Assembly: GCF_000429965.1 (NCBI RefSeq)
Contig: NZ_AUCW01000003.1
Location: 248,001-312,000, forward strand
Source: Desulfogranum mediterraneum DSM 13871
Lineage (GTDB): Bacteria; Desulfobacterota; Desulfobulbia; Desulfobulbales; Desulfobulbaceae
DNA: 64,000 nucleotides
Direction: 5' to 3'
Positions 26,057 to 35,264 of this stretch are shown here, one piece after another (the stretch's first letter is position 1; the number at the start of each line of letters is the position of its first letter). The notes beneath the pieces were generated by a model, which saw only the letters and a list, made by a program, of their open reading frames with translations, had not been told where the DNA came from and ran no database searches. Both the position numbers and the translations under genes were made by a program.

Positions 26057-27662
26057 ACCAATGAAGCATTCTAGCCAAACCAAGATCATCCTCTTTCTCT
26101 GCAACTGGGGAGCCCATGCCGCCTACCAGACCCTCCAGGACGAGCTCCGTGCCATCCCGGACCAGGTACACATGATCCGAATCCCCTGCACCGGCCGAAT
26201 CGACCGGGCCCTGCTGCTCAAGGCCTTTGCCATGGGAGCGGACGGGGTGGCCCTGGTGGGCTGCGACCCCGGCACCTGCCGTTACGGTGCAGGCACGACC
26301 GCGGCCCAGCGCAACACCACCGATACCGGCAAGATCCTCGAGCTGCTGGGCCTGGGTAAGGAGCGGGTACGCTTTGCCACGGTGCTGCCCGAGGAGAGTG
26401 AGCAGCTGCTGGCATTCCTCCACTCCTTTCTCGACGATCTGGTCCGCCTGGGCCCCAGCACCATCCAGCAGCAGCCTGCCGTCGCTGAGCTGGAGTTGGC
26501 AGTCGACTCGGACCAGCGCCTGCAGCAGATCATTGCAGCCCATGACATCCACGCCTGTCAGGATTGCGGCAAGTGCTCCTCGGCCTGCCCCCTTGCCCTG
26601 ATCGGCAAGCCCTTCTCTGCCCGGGGCATTGCCACGGCGGTGATCAACGGCGAGCTCCACCAGGAGTCGGTCAGGGAAAATGTCTGGTCCTGCCTGACCT
26701 GCGGCCTCTGTTACGAGCGCTGCCCCTCGGCCGTCAACTTCCCGGCCTTTATCCAAGAGCTGCGCCACCTCTACCGCCAGAAACAGAGCCAGGGCGACGA
26801 GAGCCACGGCGGTTTCCTCCACTCGCTGATGCGCTCCATGGCCTCGGCCGAGCTCAAGCCCAAACGGTGGCAGAACCTGCCTGAAAAGCTCCGGATCGAC
26901 CAGGAGAGCACCACCCTCTTCTACGGTGGCTGCGCCCCCTACTATGATATCTTTTTCGGTAAGCACCTGGATGTGCAGACCGAAAAGATCCTCTTTGACG
27001 CCATCGGCCTGCTCAACTTCTTTGACGTCTTTCCCAGGCTGCTGGACGATGAACGCTGCTGTGGCCACGATCTGCTCTGCGCAGGCGACAAGGACCACTT
27101 CCAAAAGATCGCAGCCCTCAACGGGGAACGGCTCAACAACCTCGGCATCACCACCATGATCACCTCCTGCCCGGAGTGCTACCAGACCTTTAAGAGCACC
27201 TATCCGGCCCAGGGGATCGAACTGAACTTTGAGGTGGTCCACCTCTATGACTTCTTAGAACAGGAGATCGATCGCTCAGCGGTCCGCTTCACCCCCCTGG
27301 ATCGCCGACTCACCTTCCAGGACTCCTGCCGACTGGCACGCCTGGAAAATCGGGCCGAGCTGCCCCGTCAACTGCTCAACCGACTGCAGCCCGCCTCCTA
27401 CGAGGAGATGCAGGATTCAGGCAGGGCCGCCATCTGCTGCGGCAACTCGGGCTGGATCGGTTGCGACACCTACAGCAAAGCCATGCAGGTCAAACGGCTG
27501 GAACAGGTCCGCGCCACCAAGGCCGACCTGCTGATCACGGCCTGCCCCAAATGCCAGATCCACCTCAAGTGCGCCATGGAAGACCCCTTCCGCCTGGACA
27601 CCCCCTCGGTGGAGATGCTGGACCTGACCAGCGTCATTGCCCAGACCATTAGCTGGAAATAA
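26049..27662 (+). CDS. MvhD-HdrC-HdrB fusion protein
   Basis: This 537-residue protein joins three modules that are normally separate. An MvhD domain (about 10-150: FLCNWGAHAAYQT, CTGRID, GCDPGTCRY) carries the conserved cysteines for a [2Fe-2S] site. An HdrC domain (about 175-245) has CQDCGKCSSACP and CLTCGLCYERCP. An HdrB domain (about 290-535) has two CCG motifs (ERCCGHD, AICCGNS) and the CPEC and CPKC pairs. In methanogens HdrB reduces heterodisulfide and MvhD hands electrons to HdrA. The start at 26049 overlaps the previous stop; the ATG at 26061 is an alternative. It is the natural partner of the HdrA-MvhD selenoprotein downstream. Confidence 0.85.
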   Translation: MNRPMKHSSQTKIILFLCNWGAHAAYQTLQDELRAIPDQVHMIRIPCTGRIDRALLLKAFAMGADGVALVGCDPGTCRYGAGTTAAQRNTTDTGKILELLGLGKERVRFATVLPEESEQLLAFLHSFLDDLVRLGPSTIQQQPAVAELELAVDSDQRLQQIIAAHDIHACQDCGKCSSACPLALIGKPFSARGIATAVINGELHQESVRENVWSCLTCGLCYERCPSAVNFPAFIQELRHLYRQKQSQGDESHGGFLHSLMRSMASAELKPKRWQNLPEKLRIDQESTTLFYGGCAPYYDIFFGKHLDVQTEKILFDAIGLLNFFDVFPRLLDDERCCGHDLLCAGDKDHFQKIAALNGERLNNLGITTMITSCPECYQTFKSTYPAQGIELNFEVVHLYDFLEQEIDRSAVRFTPLDRRLTFQDSCRLARLENRAELPRQLLNRLQPASYEEMQDSGRAAICCGNSGWIGCDTYSKAMQVKRLEQVRATKADLLITACPKCQIHLKCAMEDPFRLDTPSVEMLDLTSVIAQTISWK

Positions 27663-27682
27663 CCATATCAGCGGAGATACCC

Positions 27683-30133
27683 ATGTCAAACCATACCCAA
27701 CCACCGCAGCCTGCCGAGGGTGAACCTACACCCCGCATCGGCGTCTATGTCTGCCACTGTGGTCTCAATATCGCCCAAACCGTCAACTGTCCCCAGGTGG
27801 CGGACAAGGCCGCCCAGGCCGATGATGTGGTCCTGTCCACGGATATCACCTATGCCTGTTCCGAACCAGGACAGCAGCAGATCAAGCAGGACATCATCGA
27901 CCGGCAACTGGACCGGGTGGTGATAGCCTCCTGCTCTCCCCGCCTCCACGAGCCCACCTTCAAGCAGATGGCCCAGGATGCCGGGATCAACCCCTATATG
28001 GTGGAGATGGCCAACCTGCGCGAACAGTGCTCCTGGGTGCATATGAACGACCAGGACCAGGCCACGGCCAAGGCAGAGACCCTGGTTGAGATGGCGGTCT
28101 CCCGGGTACGCCACCTCCAGCCCCTGCACGAAGACACCCTGCCCCTGACCAAGCGGACCCTGGTGATCGGCGGCGGTATTGCCGGCATCCAGGCCGCCCT
28201 GGATCTGGCCGACAGCGGCTACGAGGTCACCCTGGTGGAAAAGGAGCCCTCCATCGGCGGGATGATGGCCAGGCTGGACAAGACCTTTCCCACCATGGAC
28301 TGCTCGATTTGAATACTCGGTCCTAAGATGACGGATGCCGGTCGGCATCCACGCATAAAGTTGTTGACCTTGAGCGAGGTCAAAGATGTCAGAGGCTATG
28401 TTGGTAACTTTGAGGTTACCATCATCAAACGAGCAAAATATGTCGATGAGACCGAATGTACAGCCTGCGGCGACTGCGCTGCGGCCTGCCCGGTGGTGCG
28501 TCCCGACGAGTTCAACATGGGACTCTCCTCACGCAAGGCCATCTACAGCGCCTTTCCCCAGGCCGTGCCCTCATCCTACCAGATCAACATCAAGGAATGC
28601 CTGGGTCACAACCCGGCTGTCTGCTCCAAGTGTGTGGACGTCTGCGAGAAGAAGTGCATCAACTTCCACATGTCGGATGAGGAGATCGTCGAAGAGGTGG
28701 GTTCCATCATCGTGGCCACCGGCCTGACGCCCTACGACCCCACCGAGTTGGACGAGTATGGCTACAGCCGCCACGAGAATGTCCTGACCAGTCTGGAGTT
28801 TGAGCGGCTGGTCAATGCCGGCGGCCCCTCCAAGGGGAAGCTGATCCGGCCCACGGACCGCAGGCGGCCCAAATCGGTGGGCTTCATCCAGTGTGTGGGC
28901 TCCAGATCACGGCGCAAGGGCAAGGAGTACTGCTCCAACATCTGCTGCATGAACACCATCAAGTCCACCCTGGTGCTCAAGGAGCATTATCCGGACATGG
29001 AGGTCAAGGTCTTCTACATCGATATCCGGGCCTTTGGTAAGGGCTTTGAAGAGCTCTATACCCGCAGCCGGCGACTGGGGGTCAAGTTCATCCGCGGCCT
29101 GCCGGGATCTGCCACAGAAACCGCAGACAGGTCCCTGCGGGTGGCGGTGGAGAACGGGGCCAGCAACTCCCTGGAGTTCCATGAGCTGGACATGCTGGTC
29201 CTGGCCCAGGGGGTGCAGCCGGCGCCCAGTACCCAGCGGCTGCAGGAGATCATGGGCTTGCAGCTCACCCCGGACGGCTTCTACCTGGAGGCCCATCCCA
29301 AACTCCAACCCGTGGATGCGGCCACCCGGGGCGTCTTCTATGCCGGCTGCGCCGAAGGGCCCAAGGACATCAAGGAGAGCGTCACCCAGGCCTCGGCCGC
29401 GGCTGTGCGGGCCATCCGGCTGATGCACAGGGGCGAGATCACCACCGAGCCCATCACCGCCGAGGTCATCGCCGAAAACTGTACCTCCTGCGGGATCTGC
29501 GCCAAGGTCTGCCCCTACAACGCCATCAGCGTTGAGGTCAAGAAGCGGCAGCCGGCGGTGGTCAACCAGGCGGCCTGCGCCGGCTGCGGTACCTGTGCCG
29601 CGGAATGTCGCACAGATGCCATCTCCATGAACCACTTCACGGATCAGCAGCTCGTCGGCCAGGTGGATGCCATGCTGAACCAGGCGCCGGACAGCAAGAT
29701 CCTGGTCTTTGCCTGTAACTGGTGCTCCTATGCCGGGGCCGACTATGCCGGGGTCTCCCGGCTGCAGTACCCCGCCAATGTCCACCTGATCCGGGTGATG
29801 TGCTCCGGTCGGGTCGATGAGAAGTTTATCTGGGAAGGCTTCCGCCAGGGCGCACCGGTGGTGCTGGTCAGCGGCTGCCATATCGGCGACTGCCACTACA
29901 TCGACGCCAACCACTGGACCGAGAAACGGGTCAACCGGCTCCACAAGAAGATGGCCAAGCTGGGGATCCGCCCGGAGCGGCTCCAGCTGGAATGGATCAG
30001 TGCGGCAGAGGGAATCCGCTTTGCCGAGAAGATGCGCCAGATGGAGGCCCTGCGCAGGAGTGTCTCGGCCGAGGAGATCGCCGAGACCAGCGAACTGCTG
30101 GCCAATGCCAAAGTGCCGCTGATGGAGCGCTAG
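27683..30133 (+). CDS. hdrA: HdrA-MvhD fusion selenoprotein (in-frame UGA at 28310)
   Basis: Read through TGA at 28310-28312, the frame gives 816 residues with selenocysteine at position 210. The context is DCSI-Sec-ILGPKM, where HdrA proteins usually have Cys (DCSICILGPKM). Both halves are in one frame and the reading continues without another stop. HdrA features include the FAD motif VIGGGIAGIQAAL near 159 and ferredoxin motifs near 260, 313, 599 and 632. A C-terminal MvhD domain follows (about 672-816: FACNWCSYAGAD, CSGRVD, GCHIGDCHY). HdrA is the bifurcating flavoprotein of heterodisulfide reductase. GCGGAG precedes the ATG. Standard gene callers would split it into two pieces. A SECIS hairpin lies just after the UGA. 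Confidence 0.9.
28310..28350 (+). promoter_or_regulatory. SECIS element of the HdrA selenoprotein
   Basis: Starting 20 bases after the UGA, GGATGCC (28333-28339) pairs perfectly with GGCATCC (28344-28350) around the loop GGTC. Bacterial SECIS hairpins carry a short apical loop with an early G and lie within a few tens of bases of the UGA; the E. coli fdhF loop is also GGUC-based. The sequence lies inside the coding frame, as expected in bacteria. Confidence 0.8.
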
Positions 30134-30314
30134 CACAGCTGCCCCTGGAACCGAGCAGGGGGCTCAGCCCTTGAAAAGATTGCCTCTGGGGGCAGATCAG
30201 GTATAGTGGAACCGGAGACAGGGGTGAGGGCAGAGGGATCGTTGTCGCTCACCCCTTCAGCTGTCCGGGCCTTCCGGCACAGCCATCGTCAACCCTTAGA
30301 CCTCAAGATACCCG

Positions 30315-30500
30315 ATGATCGAGCAGACACTCCTGGACATCCTGGCCTGCCCCCAATGCAAGGGCCCGGTACAACTCAGCGACGATCAGGCCGGCCTGAT
30401 CTGCCGCAGCTGCAGCCTCCTCTACCCCGTCAAGGATGATATCCCCATCATGCTGATCGACGAGGCGATCTCCCTGGACCCGGATACCTCGGATCAATAA
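30315..30500 (+). CDS. Trm112/YcaR-family small zinc-ribbon protein
   Basis: This 61-residue protein has the family pattern LLDILACPQCKGPV...GLICRSCSLLYPVKDDIPIML, with four cysteines in two CxxC pairs that would bind zinc. Trm112 proteins activate methyltransferases in eukaryotes and archaea; the role of bacterial members (UPF0434/YcaR) is less clear. It stands alone after the hdrA gene, about 180 bases downstream, and is followed by a terminator. Confidence 0.85.
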   Translation: MIEQTLLDILACPQCKGPVQLSDDQAGLICRSCSLLYPVKDDIPIMLIDEAISLDPDTSDQ

Positions 30501-30543
30501 AAAAAAGCCCGCAGCCGACCGAAACTGACGGTCGGCTGCAGGC
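30499..30543 (-). terminator. Rho-independent terminator of the ppsA gene
   Basis: An 11-bp stem (30511-30521 with 30529-30539, loop AAACTGA) is followed on the minus strand by eight T residues (A-run 30499-30506). It closes the minus-strand PEP synthase gene. Confidence 0.88.
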
Positions 30544-30561
30544 CTCTTCATCTTATCTTCT

Positions 30562-30600
30562 CAGGGGCAGCCCGCTGTCAGGGAGCTGCCCCTGTTTTTT
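30562..30600 (+). terminator. Rho-independent terminator of the Trm112-like gene
   Basis: CAGGGGCAGC (30562-30571) pairs with GCTGCCCCTG (30585-30594), followed by six T residues. It serves the plus strand and sits immediately beside the opposite-strand terminator. Confidence 0.88.
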
Positions 30601-30607
30601 CCGGCCG

Positions 30608-33058
30608 CTACTGCGGAGCGATCCCCAGCTCCTTTTCCTTGGCAGCGATCTCCAGCCGGGTCTTGACCACGGTGTCGGAGACCAAACTGATCGAGTCGAT
30701 GCCCTGCTCCACCAGGAAGGTGGCAAAGTCGGGAAAATCCGAGGGCCCCTGGCCGCAGATGCCGATCTTCCTGCCCCGCCTCTTGGCGGTGGCAATCACC
30801 ATCTTGATCATGTCCTTGACCGCCTGGTTGCGCTCATCATAGATATGGGAGACCAGATCCGAATCCCGATCCAGCCCCAGGGTAAGCTGGGTCAGGTCGT
30901 TGGAGCCGATGGAGAAGCCGTCAAAGACATCGGCAAAGGCATCGGCGGAGATCACGTTGGAGGGAATCTCGCACATCACATAGACCTCCAGTCCGTTTTC
31001 CCCCTGGACCAGGCCGAACTCCCGCATCACCTCAATGACCCGCCTTCCCTCCTCAGGGGTGCGGCAGAAGGGAACCATCAGCTTGATGTTGCTCAGGCCC
31101 ATCTCGTTTCTGGCCTTTAACAGGGCCTTGCACTCCAGCTCAAAGGCGACCTTGTAGCGGTCATCGTAGTATCTGGAGGCCCCGCGCCAGCCGATCATGG
31201 GGTTGGACTCCTCCGGCTCATAGAGGAAGCCGCCGATCAGGTTGGCATACTCGTTGGACTTGAAATCAGAGAGGCGGACGATCACGTCCCTGGGATAAAA
31301 GCCGGCCGCGATCCGGCCGACCCCCTCTGCCAGCTTGTCGATGAAGTACTGGCGCTTATCATCGGGATAGGCCGAGGTCTTGTAGTTGATGTCCTCGACG
31401 ATATCGGCGATCTCCTCGTCCTCACGGGCCTCTTCGGCCAGCTCCTCATAGTTGTAGAGGGCCAGGGGGTGGATGCCGATGTGGGAGTTGATGATAAACT
31501 CTTCCCTGGCCAGGCCCACCCCGTCATTGGGGATCTGGCCTTCGACAAAGGCCTTTTCCGGCAGCCCCACGTTCATCATGATCTTGGTGGTGGTCTCCGG
31601 GATGTTATCCAGATCCAGGGTGACGATCTCAAAGTCCAGCAGCCCCTCATAGATATAGCCGCTCTCACCCTCGGCACAGGAGGCGGTGACCTCCTGGCCG
31701 GGCTGGATCATCTCGGTACCGTTCTCGCTGCCGATCACACAGGGGATCCCCAGTTCCCTGGAGATGATGGCGGCATGGCAGGTCCGGCCGCCCCGGTTGG
31801 TGACGATGGCCGAGGCGATCTTCATGATCGGTTCCCAGTCAGGATCGGTCATGTCGGTGACCAGGACCTCTCCGGCCTTGAAATCATGCATCTGACTAAC
31901 ATCATGCAGGATCCTGGCAGGGCCCCTGCCGATCTTGGCGCCCACGGCCTGGCCCTGGGCCAGGACCCTGCCCTTCTCCTTGAGCAGGTAGGTCTCCATC
32001 ACCTTGGTACTGGCCTGGGAATGCACGGTCTCGGGCCGGGCCTGGACGATGAAGAGCTCACCGCTGCCCACGCCGCCGTCGCCGTCCTTGGCCCATTCGA
32101 TGTCCATGGGACGACCATAGTGATCTTCGATGATGCAGGCCCAGCGGGCCAACTGAAGGATCTCCTCGTCGCTGAGCACATAGCTCCCCTGCTCGGCCGG
32201 GCTGGTATCCACATTGATGACCGACTCCTCGCCGTCAGGATCGGGGTTATAGATCATCTTGATCTCTTTGGACCCCACCCGCCTGCCGACGATGGGCCGC
32301 TTGCCCTGCTTCAAGGTGGGCTTGAAGACATAGTACTCATCCGGGTTGACCGCTCCCTGGACCACATTCTCTCCCAAGCCCCAGGCAGCGGTGAGAAAGA
32401 CCGCATCCTGGAACCCGGATTCGGTATCGATGGAGAAGATCACCCCTGAAGAGGCGGAATCCGAACGGACCATCTTCTGGACCACGATGGAGAGATAGAC
32501 GTCAAACTGGCTGAAATCCTTATCATGGCGGTAGGAGATCGCCCTGTTGGTAAAGAGCGAGGCAAAGCAACGCTTACAGGCATCGATCAGGGCCTCGGGG
32601 CCCCGGATATTGAGGTAGGTGTCCTGCTGGCCGGCAAAGGAGGCATCGGGCAGGTCCTCGGCAGTGGCCGAGGAACGCACCGCCACATCCACCCCTTCAC
32701 CGTACTCATCCTCCATCTTGCGGTAGGCCGCGATGATGGCCTCACGCAGGTCAAGGGGAAACTTGGCCGTGCGGATGATCTCCCGCACCTTGGCCCCCCG
32801 CTCCTGGAGATTATGGAGATCATGGGTATCCAGCCCCTCCAGCGCCTCCTCAATGGCCGCCTCCACCCCTGCTTCCTTTAAGAGATACTGATAGGCGTAG
32901 GCGGTGATCGCATAGCCGTTGGGCACGCTCACGCCCTGGCTGTCAAGTTTCTGGTACATCTCGCCAAGCGAGGCATTCTTGCCTCCAACCATCGGTACAT
33001 CGTCAATGGTGATCTGATCAAACCAGAGGATCAGTTCCTTGTCATGTACGCTAGCCAT
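30608..33058 (-). CDS. ppsA: Phosphoenolpyruvate synthase
   Basis: This 816-residue cytoplasmic enzyme converts pyruvate, ATP and water to PEP, AMP and phosphate. It has an N-terminal ATP-grasp domain (GGKNASLGEM, VRSSATAEDLPDASFAGQ). A central swivelling domain carries the phosphohistidine in GGRTCHAAIISREL (about residue 428). The C-terminal PEP/pyruvate-binding TIM barrel includes GSNDLTQLTLGLDRDS and GICGQGPSD. Length and motifs fit PpsA rather than pyruvate phosphate dikinase. AAGGAGA precedes the ATG. It feeds gluconeogenesis from the pyruvate level, in keeping with the phosphohexomutase transcribed divergently from it. Confidence 0.95.
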   Translation of the reverse strand: MASVHDKELILWFDQITIDDVPMVGGKNASLGEMYQKLDSQGVSVPNGYAITAYAYQYLLKEAGVEAAIEEALEGLDTHDLHNLQERGAKVREIIRTAKFPLDLREAIIAAYRKMEDEYGEGVDVAVRSSATAEDLPDASFAGQQDTYLNIRGPEALIDACKRCFASLFTNRAISYRHDKDFSQFDVYLSIVVQKMVRSDSASSGVIFSIDTESGFQDAVFLTAAWGLGENVVQGAVNPDEYYVFKPTLKQGKRPIVGRRVGSKEIKMIYNPDPDGEESVINVDTSPAEQGSYVLSDEEILQLARWACIIEDHYGRPMDIEWAKDGDGGVGSGELFIVQARPETVHSQASTKVMETYLLKEKGRVLAQGQAVGAKIGRGPARILHDVSQMHDFKAGEVLVTDMTDPDWEPIMKIASAIVTNRGGRTCHAAIISRELGIPCVIGSENGTEMIQPGQEVTASCAEGESGYIYEGLLDFEIVTLDLDNIPETTTKIMMNVGLPEKAFVEGQIPNDGVGLAREEFIINSHIGIHPLALYNYEELAEEAREDEEIADIVEDINYKTSAYPDDKRQYFIDKLAEGVGRIAAGFYPRDVIVRLSDFKSNEYANLIGGFLYEPEESNPMIGWRGASRYYDDRYKVAFELECKALLKARNEMGLSNIKLMVPFCRTPEEGRRVIEVMREFGLVQGENGLEVYVMCEIPSNVISADAFADVFDGFSIGSNDLTQLTLGLDRDSDLVSHIYDERNQAVKDMIKMVIATAKRRGRKIGICGQGPSDFPDFATFLVEQGIDSISLVSDTVVKTRLEIAAKEKELGIAPQ

Positions 33059-33277
33059 TTACTTTCTCCTTCACGATTCTTCTCCTTGCCAGAACCGGCA
33101 GGACCACATCCACACCGCTCCGGCTTCAATCTATTCAAGTGCAGCAGAGCCGGGCCGGCAAAACGCCGGCCAACAGAACATGCACAGATAATTTTGCAGC
33201 AAGCCCCCTTGCCCAGCTCAGACGGGATCAGGCCCTCTCAGCGAAAGCACTGGCCGCAAGGGCTGTGAGCACGGATA

Positions 33278-33306
33278 TTGCCATTCTCCCGACGAAGGGC
33301 TATACT
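33278..33306 (+). promoter_or_regulatory. Sigma-70-type promoter of the phosphohexomutase gene
   Basis: TTGCCA (33278-33283), a 17-base spacer and TATACT (33301-33306) form a good -35/-10 pair. The start codon lies 80 bases downstream. It sits in the 327-base gap shared with ppsA on the other strand. Confidence 0.6.
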
Positions 33307-33385
33307 TCTCTCCCGATAGCATAAACAAAATGAAAAGACCCGGTTTATCTGAAGACCAGCTCTCTAAATTCCATGAGGTGCCTCC

Positions 33386-35146
33386 ATGACCGACTACCCA
33401 GCTGCTGCCCCCATCCTTAAACTATACCTTCACCCCGATGACCATGCTGCCAGCGACTATTTTTCAGCCCTGAAAGAGCTGGTCCGACAGCGTAATGCGG
33501 CCGATCCAGCTGAAGCCAGGAGCTGGCAGAACGCCATCGACGAAGTCTATGGGCAGATTCGCCGGGAGATCCTCACCAACACCAGCCCACCAGTCAACCA
33601 GGTCAGCTTCGGTACCTCGGGCTGGCGGGGCACCCTGGGCAAGGACCTCACCATCCACTCGGTGGCCACGGTCACCTGCGCCATCCTCCAGCTCTACCGT
33701 CAGGGGTCCGCTGACCCGGCCATGGCCGCGGCCCTGGGGGGACTTGATTTCAGCGCCATGCAGGAGCAGGGCTGCGTGATCGGCTTTGACAACCGTTTCG
33801 GCGGCGAGCTGCTGGCCCTGGCTGCGATCAACATCCTGGTGGCCAATGGGGTGCGGGTCTACTATGCCGGGGAATCGACCACCGGCGCTCTCTCGGCCTC
33901 GGTCCTGATCCATAAGGCCGCCTTTTCCATCAACCTGACCCCCAGCCACAACCCCATGGAGTACGGCGGGGTCAAGTACAACGCCGCCGACGGCGGGCCG
34001 GCAGCGCCCATCCTCACCGACACCATCACCCGGATGAGCCGCAGCTATCTCCAGGGGGAGGCCAACCCCTTCATGCTCTCCCAGGATCGCCTCCAGACCC
34101 CCCTGGAGCAGTTGAAGGGAGTGGTCAGGGAAGACGTCCTGGCGAGCTGGCAAGAGCTGGTCCGAACCAACCGATCGAGCCATGGACTGGACTACGATCA
34201 GATCACCGCAGCCTGCGCCGCCCGCGAAGAGCTGGTGGTCTGTGTGGATGCCGTCCATGGTGCCTCCAGAGACTACCTGAGCCGCCTGTTGGCTGAGCCA
34301 CCCAAGGCGCGGCTCATTCTCCTCCGCAACACCCCGGATCCCACCTTTGGCGGCATTGCCCCGGAACCTTCTTCCGCCAACATCCAGCCCACCATGGCTG
34401 CCCTTCGGGCCGCTGCCGCCCCTCTGAAAATCGGGGCCATCATCGACCCGGATGGTGACCGGATCCGCTTCACCGACGGCAGGGTGGAGATCTCCATGAA
34501 CCAGTTCGGGGCCATGGCCTACCACTTCCTCCACGAGGTCAAGGGCAAGAGGGGAATGGTGGCCAAGACCGTGGCCTCCAGCAACCTGGCCAATGCCCTT
34601 GCCAAGGATCTGGGAGAAGAGGTCTTTGAACCCAAGGTGGGCTTTAAGGAATTCAAGCCGGTGATGGGCAAGGCCCTGGTCTACTTCGAGGAGTCGGACG
34701 GGATCTCCATCATCGGCCATACCCCGGAAAAAGACGCCTTCATCGGCCTGCTCCTGGCCCTGGATATGGTGCTGACCCTGAACATCTCCCTGGGGGCGTA
34801 CCTGGAGCAGATCGAGCAAGAGTATGGCCACTTTTATCCGGATCGCGACGGCATCGTGGTCAGCGTCCAGGGTGAGGAGTTGAGCAAGGCCCTCCAGCAG
34901 CTGGAACGCTACCAGCCGGGACAACAGATCGCGGTGGGTGATCAGGCCAAGACCATTGAGGAGGTGATCGCCATCGATGGCCGCAAGATCATCTTTAGCG
35001 ACGGCTCCTGGCTGATGATCCGGCCCTCGGGAACCGAGCCCAAGGTTCGCTTCTACGTGGAGGCCAGGACCCCTGAGGAAACTGCGCTTCTGGTGAAAAG
35101 TGCACATTCCATGCTTGCCGAATGCGGTCTCCTGCCATACAGTTAA
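33386..35146 (+). CDS. Phosphoglucomutase/phosphomannomutase family protein
   Basis: This 586-residue alpha-D-phosphohexomutase interconverts hexose 1- and 6-phosphates. Sequence marks are the active-site serine loop TPSHNPMEYGG (Ser near residue 186), the metal-binding loop DPDGDRIRF (near 354) and the phosphate-binding SGTEPKVRFYVE near the C-terminus (about 550). Sugar specificity cannot be read directly. It likely provides glucose 1-phosphate or mannose phosphates for glycogen and for the LPS genes in this window. GAGGTG precedes the ATG. Confidence 0.88.
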   Translation: MTDYPAAAPILKLYLHPDDHAASDYFSALKELVRQRNAADPAEARSWQNAIDEVYGQIRREILTNTSPPVNQVSFGTSGWRGTLGKDLTIHSVATVTCAILQLYRQGSADPAMAAALGGLDFSAMQEQGCVIGFDNRFGGELLALAAINILVANGVRVYYAGESTTGALSASVLIHKAAFSINLTPSHNPMEYGGVKYNAADGGPAAPILTDTITRMSRSYLQGEANPFMLSQDRLQTPLEQLKGVVREDVLASWQELVRTNRSSHGLDYDQITAACAAREELVVCVDAVHGASRDYLSRLLAEPPKARLILLRNTPDPTFGGIAPEPSSANIQPTMAALRAAAAPLKIGAIIDPDGDRIRFTDGRVEISMNQFGAMAYHFLHEVKGKRGMVAKTVASSNLANALAKDLGEEVFEPKVGFKEFKPVMGKALVYFEESDGISIIGHTPEKDAFIGLLLALDMVLTLNISLGAYLEQIEQEYGHFYPDRDGIVVSVQGEELSKALQQLERYQPGQQIAVGDQAKTIEEVIAIDGRKIIFSDGSWLMIRPSGTEPKVRFYVEARTPEETALLVKSAHSMLAECGLLPYS

Positions 35147-35264
35147 GACCAATCTTGAGAGCAACAGGGAAAACCGAGGGGGACAAGCGCAGGGAGCATG
35201 GCAGCCCGCCCGCCCCAGCCAACACCTTTTCCTTAGCCATAACAACTACCTAGAGACAATCAAC

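Noticed and set aside
28328-30133. Separate gene starting at ATG 28328 (601 residues)
   Set aside because: It shares the frame of the upstream HdrA N-terminus, the stop between them is TGA at a conserved Cys position, and a SECIS hairpin follows; one selenoprotein explains both.
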